Source: Pezizomycotina sp. ARF18 (Eukaryota; Ascomycota). From it: a stretch of DNA of 64,000 bases. The notes under the pieces were generated by a model. It was given only the letters and a program-made list of their open reading frames with translations, did no database searches and was not told the DNA's origin. Location of the stretch: positions 1 to 64,000 of the forward strand of contig AZLU01000175.1 of NCBI GenBank assembly GCA_002224055.1, given 5' to 3'. Below, piece after piece: positions 23,394-35,582 of the stretch. A program made the position numbers and the translations under genes. Numbering within the stretch: position 1 is the first letter of the stretch; each line of letters starts with the position of its first letter.

Positions 23394-26009
23394 TCGTCCA
23401 TAATGATAATATTCAAATTCGGATATACTTAGGGCAGCTTCTCATGAGAAATGGCGAAATTCTAACTATGCCCTGATAATCGACCGCTACAACCAATATA
23501 CCGCTTTCAATGTTTTATCTTTCCGTTATCGGGTTCTCCAAGCTTTTGAAATGTTGTTCTCTACGGGAATGAAGTGTTCTGATGGATTTAAACCTCTTCT
23601 TATTCCTGCTTATTCCAGCTAGTTGCCCCTTGAGAAAAAAACAGTTTAAGTAATACCACCGAGTCGACGTCAATTTGACGGCAGTTTTCTTCGGTCGAAT
23701 TATGCTAAGACAAATTCTTATGTATCTACCTTGGACTGACAAAGCAGCTTGCAAGCGAGGCAAATAGGCAATTGCGAACTTTATTGTAGACCTGTCCGAT
23801 TGTGCAACCAGCTGAAAATGTTACCCGGCAAGCTGTGGTTATATATGCAATTTAAAGCCGACAAAATTTCCCGTTTTTTATATAGGATTACTGTTGCTAT
23901 TCTTTTCTCTTTCCAACTTTGCTTAGAGTGCTTTAAACGGACGGTTCCGAGGTAAATTATATAACTGGTTGTATTAAAAGGCCGTATTTTATCGATATGG
24001 AAAAAAGCGAAACCCCCCAAATCCAGGCGGACACTTTAAAACAGCAGCCCTTCCAGGAGTTGAAGGACTATATAAAATATCAACAAAAGAATAGGACCAG
24101 ACTTCAAGCGCCGGAAGGCGCACGGTGCTTCCGAAATGCAAATAAACCATGGATGGTCCTGCTATATTTTCTCGTCCATGACTCAAGGTCTACGCTGGGC
24201 GTCGCAGGATTGTGTGGAGCCCTTCAACCAGGAGACGAGGTTGGAGGGGAAATAGTTACTGTGTTCGTCTTAGGCTGCCACACCTATTCTAATTTTCTTC
24301 ATTCAGATTTCCATGGAAATCGGCGAATGTCATGATATTTTCCATTTTCCTTTCGAGGTCTTTCCGTGTAAGTGACTGCTCCAGGGAGTGTGTGTGTTTA
24401 AGAGGAGGATGGGAGGAACTACGATTGTGAAAGACCAAAGCGAAAAAAAGCAAAATGTAAGACCTTCTCTTAGGTTGTGTATGTTGAGTAGGTTAAGTGA
24501 TATAAACTTTCGCCAACTCGAAGGAAAAATTATCGGAAAGGGTATTCGTATCCCGAGATATCCACTAGGGAAACGGAAGGAAGCACAAGCACCTCTGCAA
24601 GAAATCAGAGCAACGCTTCTGCGTCGTTGCAAGTGGGTGGTCGTCCCAAACTAAAGGACGTGACAGTTCTGCAGTAAAATAGGGCCCACTTTTTAAAATA
24701 AAATAAATAGAAAAAGTCTCAGTGTGGGGAAACGTGGTTGGTTCAACTAGCCCTCCCGGTCAATTCGACCAATCGTAAAATTCCAGCCGCAGCACTCGCT
24801 CGTCTCCCAGAAGCAGAAGCGAATGCAGGCCATTGAAAAAGCAAACGTCGACGCGTCGTCCTGTTCGCGCGAATTAAATCTTGCGTAGCTGAACTTCAGG
24901 AGAGTAAGGAAACATTCGAGGACTCATGTCTCGTAGTAATAGAATGCGACCGCGTTCGGGATCGCAATTAGCCATCGTTGTCCCAATTGAAGTGTCATTT
25001 TAAAACCTTATGGATCTATTGGGTCATAGATATCTTGACAGACGGCCCTGGAGCTGCAAAAAGGATAAAGGTAGCACCTCACATCGCCAATTAAGGGAAT
25101 GTTTCCGTCCTTTCCGTTTCTCTCCTCCTGTTTCTGCCTCGTGGGGCCGTCCCGCGGGTAAAATAGGAGTCCTTCCGCGGGCATGCCTGGTCTCTCCGCA
25201 GTGGATGCATTCTTTACTACTAAGCTTGCGAATATCCGTTGTCTAAGTTGCTTCCAGGTCAGCAGTCAAGAAGTAAGTAAGCAAATCAGAAACAAAATAG
25301 AAAATAGCAGGGAAAGGAACAAGCAGGGGGAAGGGGGCAGGATTTGTTACCGTGGGATTCATGCCTGTTCAGGGACATCCCGATATATAGAATGGGGGTT
25401 CACGGCTATTTACAGCCTATGATTATCTTAAGTAGCGACCCACATGCCGCGCTACCAGGAAAGGAGGCCGTAGGACCTCTTCGGAGTTAAATCAAGGCTA
25501 TCGTGGTCTGTAGAGGGTCATCAAACCAATGATCAGAGTGCTACTTCGTGAAGAACTTTCACAAATACTGCTATAAAATCCTCGAAAGAGATGATGTAGT
25601 AGCATGAATTATTGTAGGTTGCGAAGAATCCGCACGCAGATGAAAATAGAGATCAAGTTGATAACAGGTTGAGCATCCATTAGGCACAACGGAACGAAGA
25701 GGACAGAAAGGAAAGAAGCATTCACTCTTTAGGCATGATAAGAAGGATATTGTATGTAAATTTGCGGGGAAACTTATTAATGATGCTTTCTTGACGATTG
25801 CCAGCAGTTGAAGTCTGTGCGACGACTTTTGCTGGTAGATAAGGAATCTTTATTTATTTACTTATATTTTATAAGTAGTAGTGAGAAGAAAATGAAAAAA
25901 AAAAAAAAAAAAAAAAAAATAGCTAATTAAAAAACGTCCTACGATTACGGACGAAGAATTTTCTTTTCTTGACGAGCATTTAACCAAACTCAGCTTCGTT
26001 AACAATAAA
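23394..26009. other. Intergenic, no gene recognised
   Basis: It has moderate base composition and some medium open frames on both strands (23997-24335 and 24388-24654 on +, 24330-24632 on -) with no recognisable family or splice structure. One TCGCGCGA octamer lies at about 24864-24871. An A25 run is at about 25894-25918. Confidence 0.45.
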
Positions 26010-26084
26010 CAACCAAGCACTATCCAACGAAGCAATATACAATCAAGCAGTATTTGATTAAGCAGTATTCGATTAAGCATTATC
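26010..26084. repeat. 15-bp minisatellite, five units
   Basis: Five adjacent 15-base units: CAACCAAGCACTATC, CAACGAAGCAATATA, CAATCAAGCAGTATT, TGATTAAGCAGTATT, CGATTAAGCATTATC. All share AAGCA at the same phase. The array lies about 100 bases before the start codon of the next gene, and two more units of the same register occur inside that gene's intron. Confidence 0.85.
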
Positions 26085-26187
26085 CATCATAAATTGAATC
26101 CAGGCCTACAAATTGGCTTTATTGACCCCCAAAAAAAAAGGCATACCTATCATCAATATCGGTTTAGAAGAATAAATTTCATCAATC

Positions 26188-27098
26188 ATGGAGCCAGCTA
26201 CCAAAGGAGCGTTCACCGTCAACAGGGATCTGCGCAGCTACCACCACGACGTCGTTGCTTCTTCCGTCCTGGAGAAAAGCGGCATCCGCAACTGCATTGT
26301 CGGGGAGCTTACCATCGCATCTATGGAGGAGCATTAGCGATGTCATCTTTAGCATCCACATCATCGTTGACGACGACAATGTCGAAAAGCTGCTTCGGTT
26401 CTTCTTGCGCACGGATGCGAAGAGCTCACGGATCGTCCAGGCTCTGGCGCGAAAGCTCTGGAACCCCTGGCGCAGCTTCACCGGTGCTGACCAGTGGTCC
26501 ATTTACGACGGTACCGTTGTCATCCAGCCGGCGAGCATCTGGCACTTGAGTAAATGTTTGAAGGACATCGAAACCTGCACCGTCCTCTACGACAACCGAT
26601 GGCTCGCTTCCCTCGTGTGATCTCTATGTTACTGGTATGTATTTAGCAATTTGTCAATTAAGCGACATCCTATTAAGCGTACAAGATGGCAAGAAGAGCT
26701 AATTAGAAACCTTGCTTTTTTCCCGCAGCACTGATCGACATCCTCTGTCAAGATAGCAAAATGCCTACCGGAGACGATCTGCCGTCGTTGAACTACTACA
26801 TTGCCTTGCTTGTAGAAGACAGTTGCCTGGGATTCGGGGAAGTTGCCGCCTCCGAACGGTTCTTCGTCGACAACTATTTCAAAGGTACCGTTGAGTCGAC
26901 GCCAATGATCATTGACCTGAGGAAGAAGATCAAAGCGGCGAAATCAAGGCGGATGATGCGAAGACCCTTCTTAAGGAGAAACATCCACAGCAGTGGGACC
27001 CCTCGAAGCCGGCTGCCGATGTTCTTGCTAAGCTCGGTTTCATCAAGATCTTCGCGGTGAACCCGCGCTATCAAGACATTTGTTTTTGCTGCAAATGA
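26188..27098 (+). CDS. Two-exon protein, weakly nucleotidyltransferase-like
   Basis: Begins MEPATKGAFTVNRDLRSYHH at 26188, then VLEKSGIRNCIVGELTIASM and SDVIFSIHIIVDDDNVEKLL, which resembles the fold start of fungal proteins with an AbiEii/minimal-nucleotidyltransferase-like domain (a Gly-rich first strand followed by an acidic pair, here DDDN). It continues VVIQPASIWHLSKCLKD to an exon end at 26634 (PRVISMLL). The intron 26635-26728 (GTATGT donor, CCCGCAG acceptor) joins in frame to ALIDILCQDSKMPTGDDLPS, LNYYIALLVEDSCLGFGEV, and a Lys-rich end (ADDAKTLLKEKHPQQWDPSK) stopping at 27098. Frames change near 26335, 26560 and 26940. The gene structure is well supported; the domain suggestion is weak and no catalytic activity can be claimed. 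Confidence 0.5.
26655..26684. repeat. Two minisatellite units inside an intron
   Basis: CAATTAAGCGACATC and CTATTAAGCGTACAA are adjacent 15-base units that match the 26010-26084 array in length and AAGC core. They lie wholly within the intron of the two-exon gene. Confidence 0.6.
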
Positions 27099-27199
27099 CT
27101 TTGATAGTTAAGGCCATTCTATTCTTTCCAACAAAAGAAACGGGGAGCTATTGACTTGGTTTCTTTTCTTCTTTTACTTAAGGGTTTACTTCTTATACA

Positions 27200-27232
<33 letters not shown>

Positions 27233-27624
27233 CCGAATCACACGGTATGCTTTTATTCATCTTTACGTATCGACAAGAATTCACGGCGCAAAGCATGTCA
27301 TTGTTGTCGTTTCAGGCTCGGTTTCTGCCTCAATTTGCATTCTTGAACCTTTTCTCTTCAAGCAGACACGCATGTACGTTGGTTTTATTTTCCACTCATG
27401 TTTTCAACTTTCAGATGTTAAATCGCTTTGCAATCAAGTCTTCAAGCATTAGACGGAATGCATAAGCATGTACTACTGACAACAACGTTAGGAATTGAAG
27501 TTTTACACCGTTCATACAGGATCTTTCATGAAGATTCGATACGTATACTAACTGATCGTTCCTTCTTCTAACTGATTCTACGCCTTCAGTGTTATTAATA
27601 AAAACCCTTATAAGTGCTCTCGAT

Positions 27625-27673
27625 TCCCATACTTTCACGGTCCCATATTTTCACGATCCCCATGCTTTCACGA
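27625..27673. repeat. 16-bp tandem triplicate
   Basis: Three consecutive units: TCCCATACTTTCACGG, TCCCATATTTTCACGA, and a 17-base form TCCCCATGCTTTCACGA. Tandem slippage product. Confidence 0.85.
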
Positions 27674-29319
27674 CTACTCAACCGACATTGATGGTAGTAA
27701 AGCATTTCTACAAGGGCATTGGGATTGTATACACAGAGTATTTAACAGTGTAAACAGGCATTTAGACAAATCAACCTCATCAAGCATGGCTGTGTCCCTA
27801 ACGCCTCCCCAGCATGAAGCAATATCCCTTCGTATACTAAGTGAAGCGACCGGTACAAAGGGCACAAGCGCGCTTGGGCGATCTGGCAGACATATTATAT
27901 ATTCGGCATCGCGCATTCTCACCCATCGCATCGAAGCTCTCAAGGACTATTTAGCGATTTCGTTAGAGCATCTTCGCTCCGCATCGCGCTGTACAATTCA
28001 GAAGCGAGATGTAGTATATCCATCGACGATCCAGGGTGACCGGGCGCGACCCTGATACGCCTGTATGCGGTCGCAGCCACGAGCGCCTTTCCCGGCTGCC
28101 GCTACTAGCGGGCCCATCCTAATCGAACAGTCAGATATCCTCTAGGGTGGTTCTGGCCTCAAAGGTATAAAATGTCTAGTTTACGGCTCACGTCGGTTTT
28201 ACAGCAGTAGGACGCTTTCAGACTGCTAGGGCGTCCCGACGCAAAGCGGATGCATGTGCAATGGCACCATATTTATTGAATGGTACGTATACTTCCGTAA
28301 GGCTCACCGACTTCGCTCCGCGGCCATCGTCGAATCGCTTGTTGCAACTAGTGGAATGGGATGAAAATATGCAATGCGGACAAGGAAAATATTTCACGTG
28401 CATTGCATATGTATTACGAACCGTCGAACCACGATACACACAATTCCTCGAAGGGACCACGCATGCTGCGGAGCTAATATCCATTCCATAGTTTGCCTGC
28501 AAAGTAAGTGATTGCATGTTTGATATTATTCATTTATTCAATCGATTGAGGCCAACTGTTCGCCATTACGGGAAAAAAAAATATCGCTTAGGTACGGCTC
28601 TGCTGAGAGAAAATATAAATCATACCATTAATCACGGAATTTAGTCTATTCATAACATGACAACGAACAAAGAATCTTTCAGGCTTCTGAGCGAGAATGT
28701 TGCCATCATGGTCTTGTTGGAGGTGTGATACTGGATAATACCTCCGCGAAAAAAAAAAAAAAAAAAAAAGTGTAGGCGGGGTATTTCATTCGAAGGCGTT
28801 TGTTATTGTTAGAAATTTTTTCCAGGCGAACACTGTTACCATAAGCAACCGTAAGGCAAAAAAAAATTTGAAACCAAAAATGCAATAACACGATCCATTG
28901 CATTATTCGGCCTTATCAATATACGCTTTTGTTTGCAGCTCTGGCTGGCCTTGAAAGAAAGGACCGGAAAATTTTTTTTTCTCTTGCGATGTGTTGAAAT
29001 GACACATTAATGTGTCGCTCCAGTGCTGCTCAGGCTATGTGTCGGATTCTAATTGCAACTCCCATCGCAGAGAGCAATCTTTGTTTACGGTCGAATGATT
29101 CTGATATCGGGTCATGAGTTCAAACTATACCGACGTCGTACAAAAAGCAATCAAATAAAATAGCTTTGCATAACGCCCGCAGGAAAAGGTCAAGAATGTT
29201 TCGTGTATCAATCGCCAATAGATCTATGCCAGCCCTATAACGCGTTATACATTGCATGAAAAATCGGGCTGAAAAAGATCACATGGGGCGGTTTTACTAG
29301 AATGAACTGAAAAATTCTC

Positions 29320-29361
29320 CGGCCAATTGCGTTACCGACAATCTAGTAAGCGAATTGGCCG
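29320..29361. repeat. Short hairpin (16-bp arms)
   Basis: CGGCCAATTGCGTTAC at 29320-29335 is followed after 10 bases by GTAAGCGAATTGGCCG at 29346-29361. The arms pair except for two positions. No T or A run follows that would suggest a terminator. Confidence 0.65.
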
Positions 29362-30317
29362 AAACAAAGAACAAAGAAAAGACATTCGCGATATCTGGTG
29401 GCGAAATTGAAAACAAAATTTTGTTTTACATTGGACTACGGACTCATCAGATTGGTTCGCGGAGGATCCATAACTTGGCAGACACCAGAATATAGATGAA
29501 AATCTGATCCTGAAATGCAGGTCTGACTTACATATATCGAATTATAGTAAGCATTAGACGCCGAAGTCAAGAGCCAACTGTCAAAAAAGTCGTGTTGTAA
29601 ACAATTGAATTCGTAATTTGAGGCGCAATATTGGATTTTTTCCCCTTGGAGTCGGAATATCCGACAATGGGCCGGTGATCATTGTGTAAACTCAGGCGAT
29701 TTCGTCTATACTTTCATGGTAAAACATTCACGGATTGTCTAACTACAGCTGATAAATCTCTTCTTGATGAAGGCATTTGCTCGCAAATATATTCGCGGTA
29801 AGAAACGGAAGTATTGAGCAACGAACTCCGGGATGATTATTAATTTCAATTCTGGGGGAAAATAGTTGCGACCAACAGGGCCGCGCAGTTTTAGGGCGGT
29901 AAAATTCTGAATCCTATGTACTCCTATTCTTCTAAAAATCGAAGGATCTTCACGCAGGATTTGTAGACACCTGTTCCTGAGATTCCGAATATTCAGTGAT
30001 GAAGGCTTACAGCCCATGTAGGCCTTACGTATTCTTCAATATCATCCTGTAGAGATATCCGACTTCACCCGCAACGTCATGAAGGATTGAATAGAACGAT
30101 AAAGAAAGTACTCCACTTTTTACTTAGGCTCTTTATCGGATGTAGCCGGTAGTTTGTTCCACGGCCCGGTAATACCTTTTTCATTCTCGGGAGCAATGTC
30201 CCGGATACCTCTTCATCGCAGGAGCTCTTCGACTTACGAATACCATTGCCTTCTGCATCTAAACGTTTTCGAGAAATTCGTCGAAGCAATAGGTTATACA
30301 CAGACGTTATATTTTAC

Positions 30318-30496
30318 CGTATACCGTGCATAATTTTGCCGTCAATCTAATTTTATTTTTTTAGTGTTGATCTGGGGACAATTTTGGTACCTTTTAAAAA
30401 GAGGTGTGAGGCCCCAGATTTGGTGCCTTTCATGTACATACTCTGTAAAAAAGAAAATAAATTAGATGTGACGGCAAAATTATGCACGGGTATACG
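30318..30496. repeat. 179-bp foldback (MITE-like) element
   Basis: The left arm, from 30318, runs CGTATACCGTGCATAATTTT then GCCGTCAATCTAATTTTATT; the right arm at about 30452-30496 is its near-perfect reverse complement (AAATTAGATGTGACGGC, AAAATTATGCACGGGTATAC). Arms are about 43 bases and the loop about 92. Inside the loop, ATTTTGGTACCTTTT and ATTTGGTGCCTTT form a diverged direct repeat, and TGGGGACA/GGCCCCAG can pair. ACGTTA occurs on both flanks (30304-30309 and 30498-30503) but does not abut the left arm exactly. There is no coding capacity. Confidence 0.75.
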
Positions 30497-33400
30497 TACG
30501 TTACAGTACCTATAAACCGTATTCTGCGGTCGCTCAACCGCTGGCGTATAGCGGCTTTTTGCCTGATGTACCTGACTGGAAAGAGTATATTGACGAGAAG
30601 ATCTCCTGCTGGGGGAATCTTCGATCGCCACGTATATATATTACTCAAAGTATATTAGGCTCAATTAAATAATAATATTCTAAGTTGAAGCGGAGAGTTT
30701 ATCCTTGAAACGTAAATAGCCCGTTATTGGCGTATATAGAGTAAAACGCGGCACCCGCAGAAAGGGATAGGATAATTAGCTGGCTGAAAACGGCCATAGC
30801 AAGGCGACCGCAATGACCGGAACTAGTAATTGTGGCAGAGGGTAAAAAGGAGCTAATAAAAGGAGCTCCAACATTAAGTGGAAGGGATAGGGATAAAACT
30901 TTGCTGGAAATGAGCGGAACGCCCGTATCGGTGATTAGAACAAAGGCTTCCGGTGGAACCAGTACGCTCGTGCCTTGTTATGTATTCTGTAGAGTCTACG
31001 ATCGCGCGGTATAGGTATATGAAAAGACACTAGGGGGAAAGGATTCGCGGAGGACAAAGCCTTTGGAAATGTAGATAATCAGCCATTTCTAAGATCAATC
31101 TGCACATCGAAGGAGTTATTACTGATACGAAAATGCACGAGTCGTGGCATCAAATCGGAGGAGACAGTGGAAGGCCTGGCGGTAGACAATGAGAGGAATA
31201 CACTCCACTTGATGCCAGTATTAGAAAGAACCTTTCCACCTCCGCGAGTGAAGCTGGATATAGACTAGCAGGGGATACATCCGTCGAGTATGCTGCATCT
31301 TGACTCGCGTGAATCAAACGATTCTCTCCGAAAATATAACCGGCCTGACTTGGAGACTAGGAAGATCGTTGTGAGTGAATTTTGCCATACCTATAGAGTA
31401 GTGCCTTGGCACTATCATTTGCTAGGAATACTGTAGAGCCAACAAAAAACCAGGCCTCTTGGAAGGCTTTGCGAAACGTTTGACCAGCTTTCCTCTAGCC
31501 TGCAAGACGGAAAGCATTTCGAAGGAATCGTGTCAAACAGGATGCGGAGAACACGTATGACCTCTCGAAGTGGGGGTCGTGCACTAAACGACGTGGTCAC
31601 TAGGTGCATGGTCTACTCTTGTAAAGTTCCTCTCTACCTTTCAGGTCGTGAAGCTACTCGATCCCGAAGAACCGACACTGATCAGTGGTATCCGCACAAA
31701 AATTCCAAAATGTCTGATCATTCTTTTGCATGTAGGACTGCCCAATGGAGACAGTGGATGAAGGTAAATTGCGACACAAAATTAAGGCGTTTGTAGTAAA
31801 TCAGCACCAAAAAAAAAAAAAAGAGGATGGAAAGAAAGGGAAGAAAAGAACAAAAAGGTCATCACAGCAAACTCTTAAAGGTACAGAGGAGAGAACAGTG
31901 AAAGAGAGAATTGTATATTTAGATATCAATTTCGAGTTTTTGACAGGCGGATACTCACGATCTGCGTGGAGAAGCAGTATTCACTGCTTCCCCGACAATT
32001 GCGCAATCTTCATTTCGGAAAGGTCGCGAGCGTAAGCGGGATCTCTCCCGACAACCACTGACAAGGCTGCAAGGCTGTTGTCAGATCCATGGCGTATGTA
32101 ATATCATAGAATCGCTTCTGGATTACTTTGCCTGAACCACTGACATCCATCGACATCTGATCGAAAACGCTGCTTTTGTTGTGATCGAAAACATCCTCTC
32201 CAGCAACTTTACCATCTCGGGCAAAGACAATATCCTTGACTAGAGTGACTTCAGTGATGTCGCTGCAACTTTCGCATCATAGTAGCGAGGCAGCATGAGC
32301 AGGCAAACCAATGAGAGGTTAACACCAGGCCTGCAGCTTGGATCTGCAGTGGCGTTTTTCTCCTCTCCTTCCCTATCGTGGATTATTTCCTCCGGTAAAC
32401 CCCGCCTTTAGTTTCGCCACTCAACTGAAACTAAAATGGAACTTTATAACAGCCTTTCTATAAGGAAAGCTGTTGGCTTGGGCACTCTTTTAGCCGAATA
32501 TCGTCGCTGACGGACAGCCCTCTAATATACGTCCCGAGGGTTCGGAAGCGAGGGTTAATCCCCGCACTATTGGGGGTTTGCAGGAGGGAAAAGAAAAAAA
32601 AAAATCAACCATTGACGACGACGAAACTAAAATTTAAAAAAAAAATAAATTCCAAATAATGGATAAAAGGTAAGAGTAGATCCTAAATAAATCATTATAT
32701 ATATATATTCTCGAGAGAGAAAGGGTTGACTGACCCTCCCTTTTATAAACAGTTCAAGTTCATTCTTGCTTGATAGCTTTGTGCTCGAGATAATTCCTTT
32801 TTACCGCCGACTCGACTCCGAAGGGTGGGATGCATGACACCGACAGCGCCTAAATTAATACCTGCATTGTGCAGAGCATTTCACGGGACATTTCGTCCCA
32901 TTACCCTCATTCTTCATTGACGGCTGAGACTGGTCGAGTCTGGAGGATCATATGGGAACCCCTGTCGAAAAATCAAGGTCCAAGAAGAATTACCGACCGT
33001 GGATTATCGCTATGCCGCGGTTGCCGTTCAGAGTGGGGCCCTGCTTTGCATCGGTGTCACGGTATGGAGCCTACCTGGCGCCATTTCGAGGTCACCATTA
33101 CGGATAAATTTTACTCGCCATTTCAAATTCACGAATTACGGACGTTGATACGGTCGGATCACACGAGCGTATCGAAATGGAATCTATGCATCGTGTCTTC
33201 TGCTATGATTCCAGCTCTTTGGATCAATGGGGCAAGGAGCCGGTTCCTCCGGTTGTTGGTGGCGCCTGGACATAATTTTCCACTCTCTGCAGATCTCCAA
33301 TTCGGGAACTGTACCTACGAGAGAGAAAAATGCGGGGTTGAGATGCATTGCTGAGCGAGTGCTTCTCATACCTACATCTGCTTGACATGATTTGGTGGAT

Positions 33401-35582
33401 GCCGTGTCAAGACGTCGCACTCTCGTCCGAAGACGCCACGAATGAGTGATTTGATGAATTGTGGTGGCGAATTTGGCGAGCTGAGCTTTTTTTGTGGAGA
33501 CGAATGGGCATCACCACCACTCCGCAGATAATTTTCAGAGGAAAAGGAACATGAGAAGGAAGCACAATTTTTATAATGGATTACTGCTGACAACCTCCTG
33601 GCCGTAACGGAACCAAGCGTAGGTGGTCCACTACATACGCACGCCGCCTACATTTCATTTCGGTTTGGGAAACATCCTCACCTCCGCCTATACATTCTAT
33701 CCGACAGGTTGCGTGGGCTGTGATCTCTCATTCACCTCTCAGAAAATACATTGGGCAGAAGCTTTCCATACATTGGTTAAGCAAGCGAGAGGACGACGAG
33801 TCAGAGTAAGACTTTCTAGAAGCTCGGCTATGGTTCTACTATCAGGCCTTCCCTGCCGTCTCGGACTTACTCCCGCACCCGCGACTGCATGACGACGCAT
33901 CACCACGGCCTGGCAGGAAAGTCGCAATCATTGCGCCATCTCCGCTGCGCACACGCGGGTAGCGGAGGCCTTGCTGGGCTGGTCAGCAACTCGAAAGACT
34001 GTGACTGGGCAAGTAAGCGGTATACTACGTATATATTCTTATAGCCGAAAGCCATGCAGAGAGTTTTTTGCCTAACAGCCTAATGCCTAAATTTTCAAGT
34101 CTGCAACAACGCATATATGCATATTCCCCCCTAATGCGCGTTTCGGCGCATGTTGTTGTTTATTCCCCGGTCCCTGATATTGGTTCCCCAAATTTTATAT
34201 GCGGTACGTACCCCGGCTCTAATTGGCTTCAGAGAGCATCAACTATGACATCAGAATCCGGCATGCAGGACTACATCGCTTAAAACGTCCGAATAGAGAA
34301 ATATCGCCTGGAACAACACGTTCCCTAGTGGATATCGATATAACGCTAGCAATTTGGCTGAGGAAAGGAGCCCTTTAGGTCGATATTCAACGCATTTAGC
34401 AGGCCGAAAGGGGTTTAGAAGCTCCGTTGCTCGCTACTTATAGCCTGAAGTTGGATTGGGGCTTCTTTTCGGGGGATTTGAGTGGTTGGAAGAGGTTGGA
34501 GCTGGTGCTGGCGTTGCAGGTTCAGAGATGTCTGTGCTAAATGGCGTTGCGTGCATTTTTCTCAGCGCAACAGAGTATTTCTGCTCTATTGACATTCGTA
34601 CATGTCACTCCTGCACCCTTTCCGAACCATTCGCAACATTGCAGTTTGTCACTATAGACGGGTTGACAGACTCTCAGGTTTTTCTTTTTATTTTTCTTCG
34701 CACGGCTGAACGAGTGGAGAAATTCCAAAACTCCGACGGCTCCATGTCTCGCGCCTCCTTTTTCTCTACGGCCCGCCTGAGCGGAGAAGTGCAGTGAGAC
34801 ATCGCTGGTGGTACAAACTTAGTATCCAGAGCCACTTTGAGATGTTAGGTTGAAATCTCGAACGGTCTATATTCTATTGCGGGTGACAAGGAGCTCCCTG
34901 TTCGTTGAATGCTTATTCTCTGAACCTGAAATATTTTCTTGGAAAGGTGTATAGAAGAGAGAGATGTTGGGGGGAGGAGTCATACTTTCTACTAGCGGCT
35001 TTGTGTTTTATTTTGCTTCTCTTTGCCCTCAGTTGGATCAGCGCTGCGAATAAATCTCTACAGCGCTCCTACCGGTTTCAAAAACTAATCATCAGGTTTA
35101 CTCCTACATACCAAGGCGCTTTTGATCCCGTTTTAACTAGTTAAATCTCTCTATATAACTGCAAAAAAACATAAGCTATACTCGGTATATAGAGAATCTA
35201 TTTATTTCATTATCTTTTCAATACTGAAATTAGGATTTTGTAGTTTCTTTACAATAAACAACTATAGTAGTTAGTATTATACTATAAGTTTCCAAGTCGA
35301 AGCCTTATTATTATACTCTCCATAATCTTCGAGAGATACTCTACAAATAAAGCGAAAAAATGCACACCTTTCCGATCGCATCTTGACATCAAGGGCCATT
35401 TTCTCCCTTGATCCGTCATCGACAGGGGATGGTTGACGTTTATACAGCGGGGTCGTGCATATAGCACGTCCCGCCACAATTATTACAGGATCTCGGGACC
35501 CGAGCAGCGTGGCAGCGCAGAAACCCGTTCGGTTTTCTAGCTCCCTATATTTTTTTTTAAAAAAAAAAAAAAAACGTCCGCT
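30497..35582. other. Gene-poor region, no gene recognised
   Basis: About 5 kb. The longest open frame is 32869-33354 (+, 161 codons); it has no recognised domain and competing frames through it look equally plausible. There is a T9/A16 junction run at 35550-35574, just past the end of the Ada-like gene. 34456-34797 and 34905-35144 (+) are unsupported open frames. Confidence 0.45.

Larger units (their letters stand above)
27099..30317. other. Gene-poor region with small repeats
   Basis: No gene recognised. It contains a T28-type run near 27205-27232, an A19 run near 28750-28768, a 16-base triplicate at 27625-27673, a perfect 16-base palindrome GACACATTAATGTGTC at 29001-29016, and a hairpin at 29320-29361. 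Open frames 27786-28055 (+) and 28218-28517 (-) match nothing known. Confidence 0.45.

Noticed and set aside
25437-25530. Structured-looking block thought of as 5S rRNA
   Set aside because: It does not align with conserved 5S internal control elements.
32869-33354. 161-codon plus-strand open frame
   Set aside because: No domain recognised; the other two frames look equally protein-like (for example FCYDSSSLDQWGKEPVPP), and a fleeting likeness to fucose-lectin repeats did not hold up.
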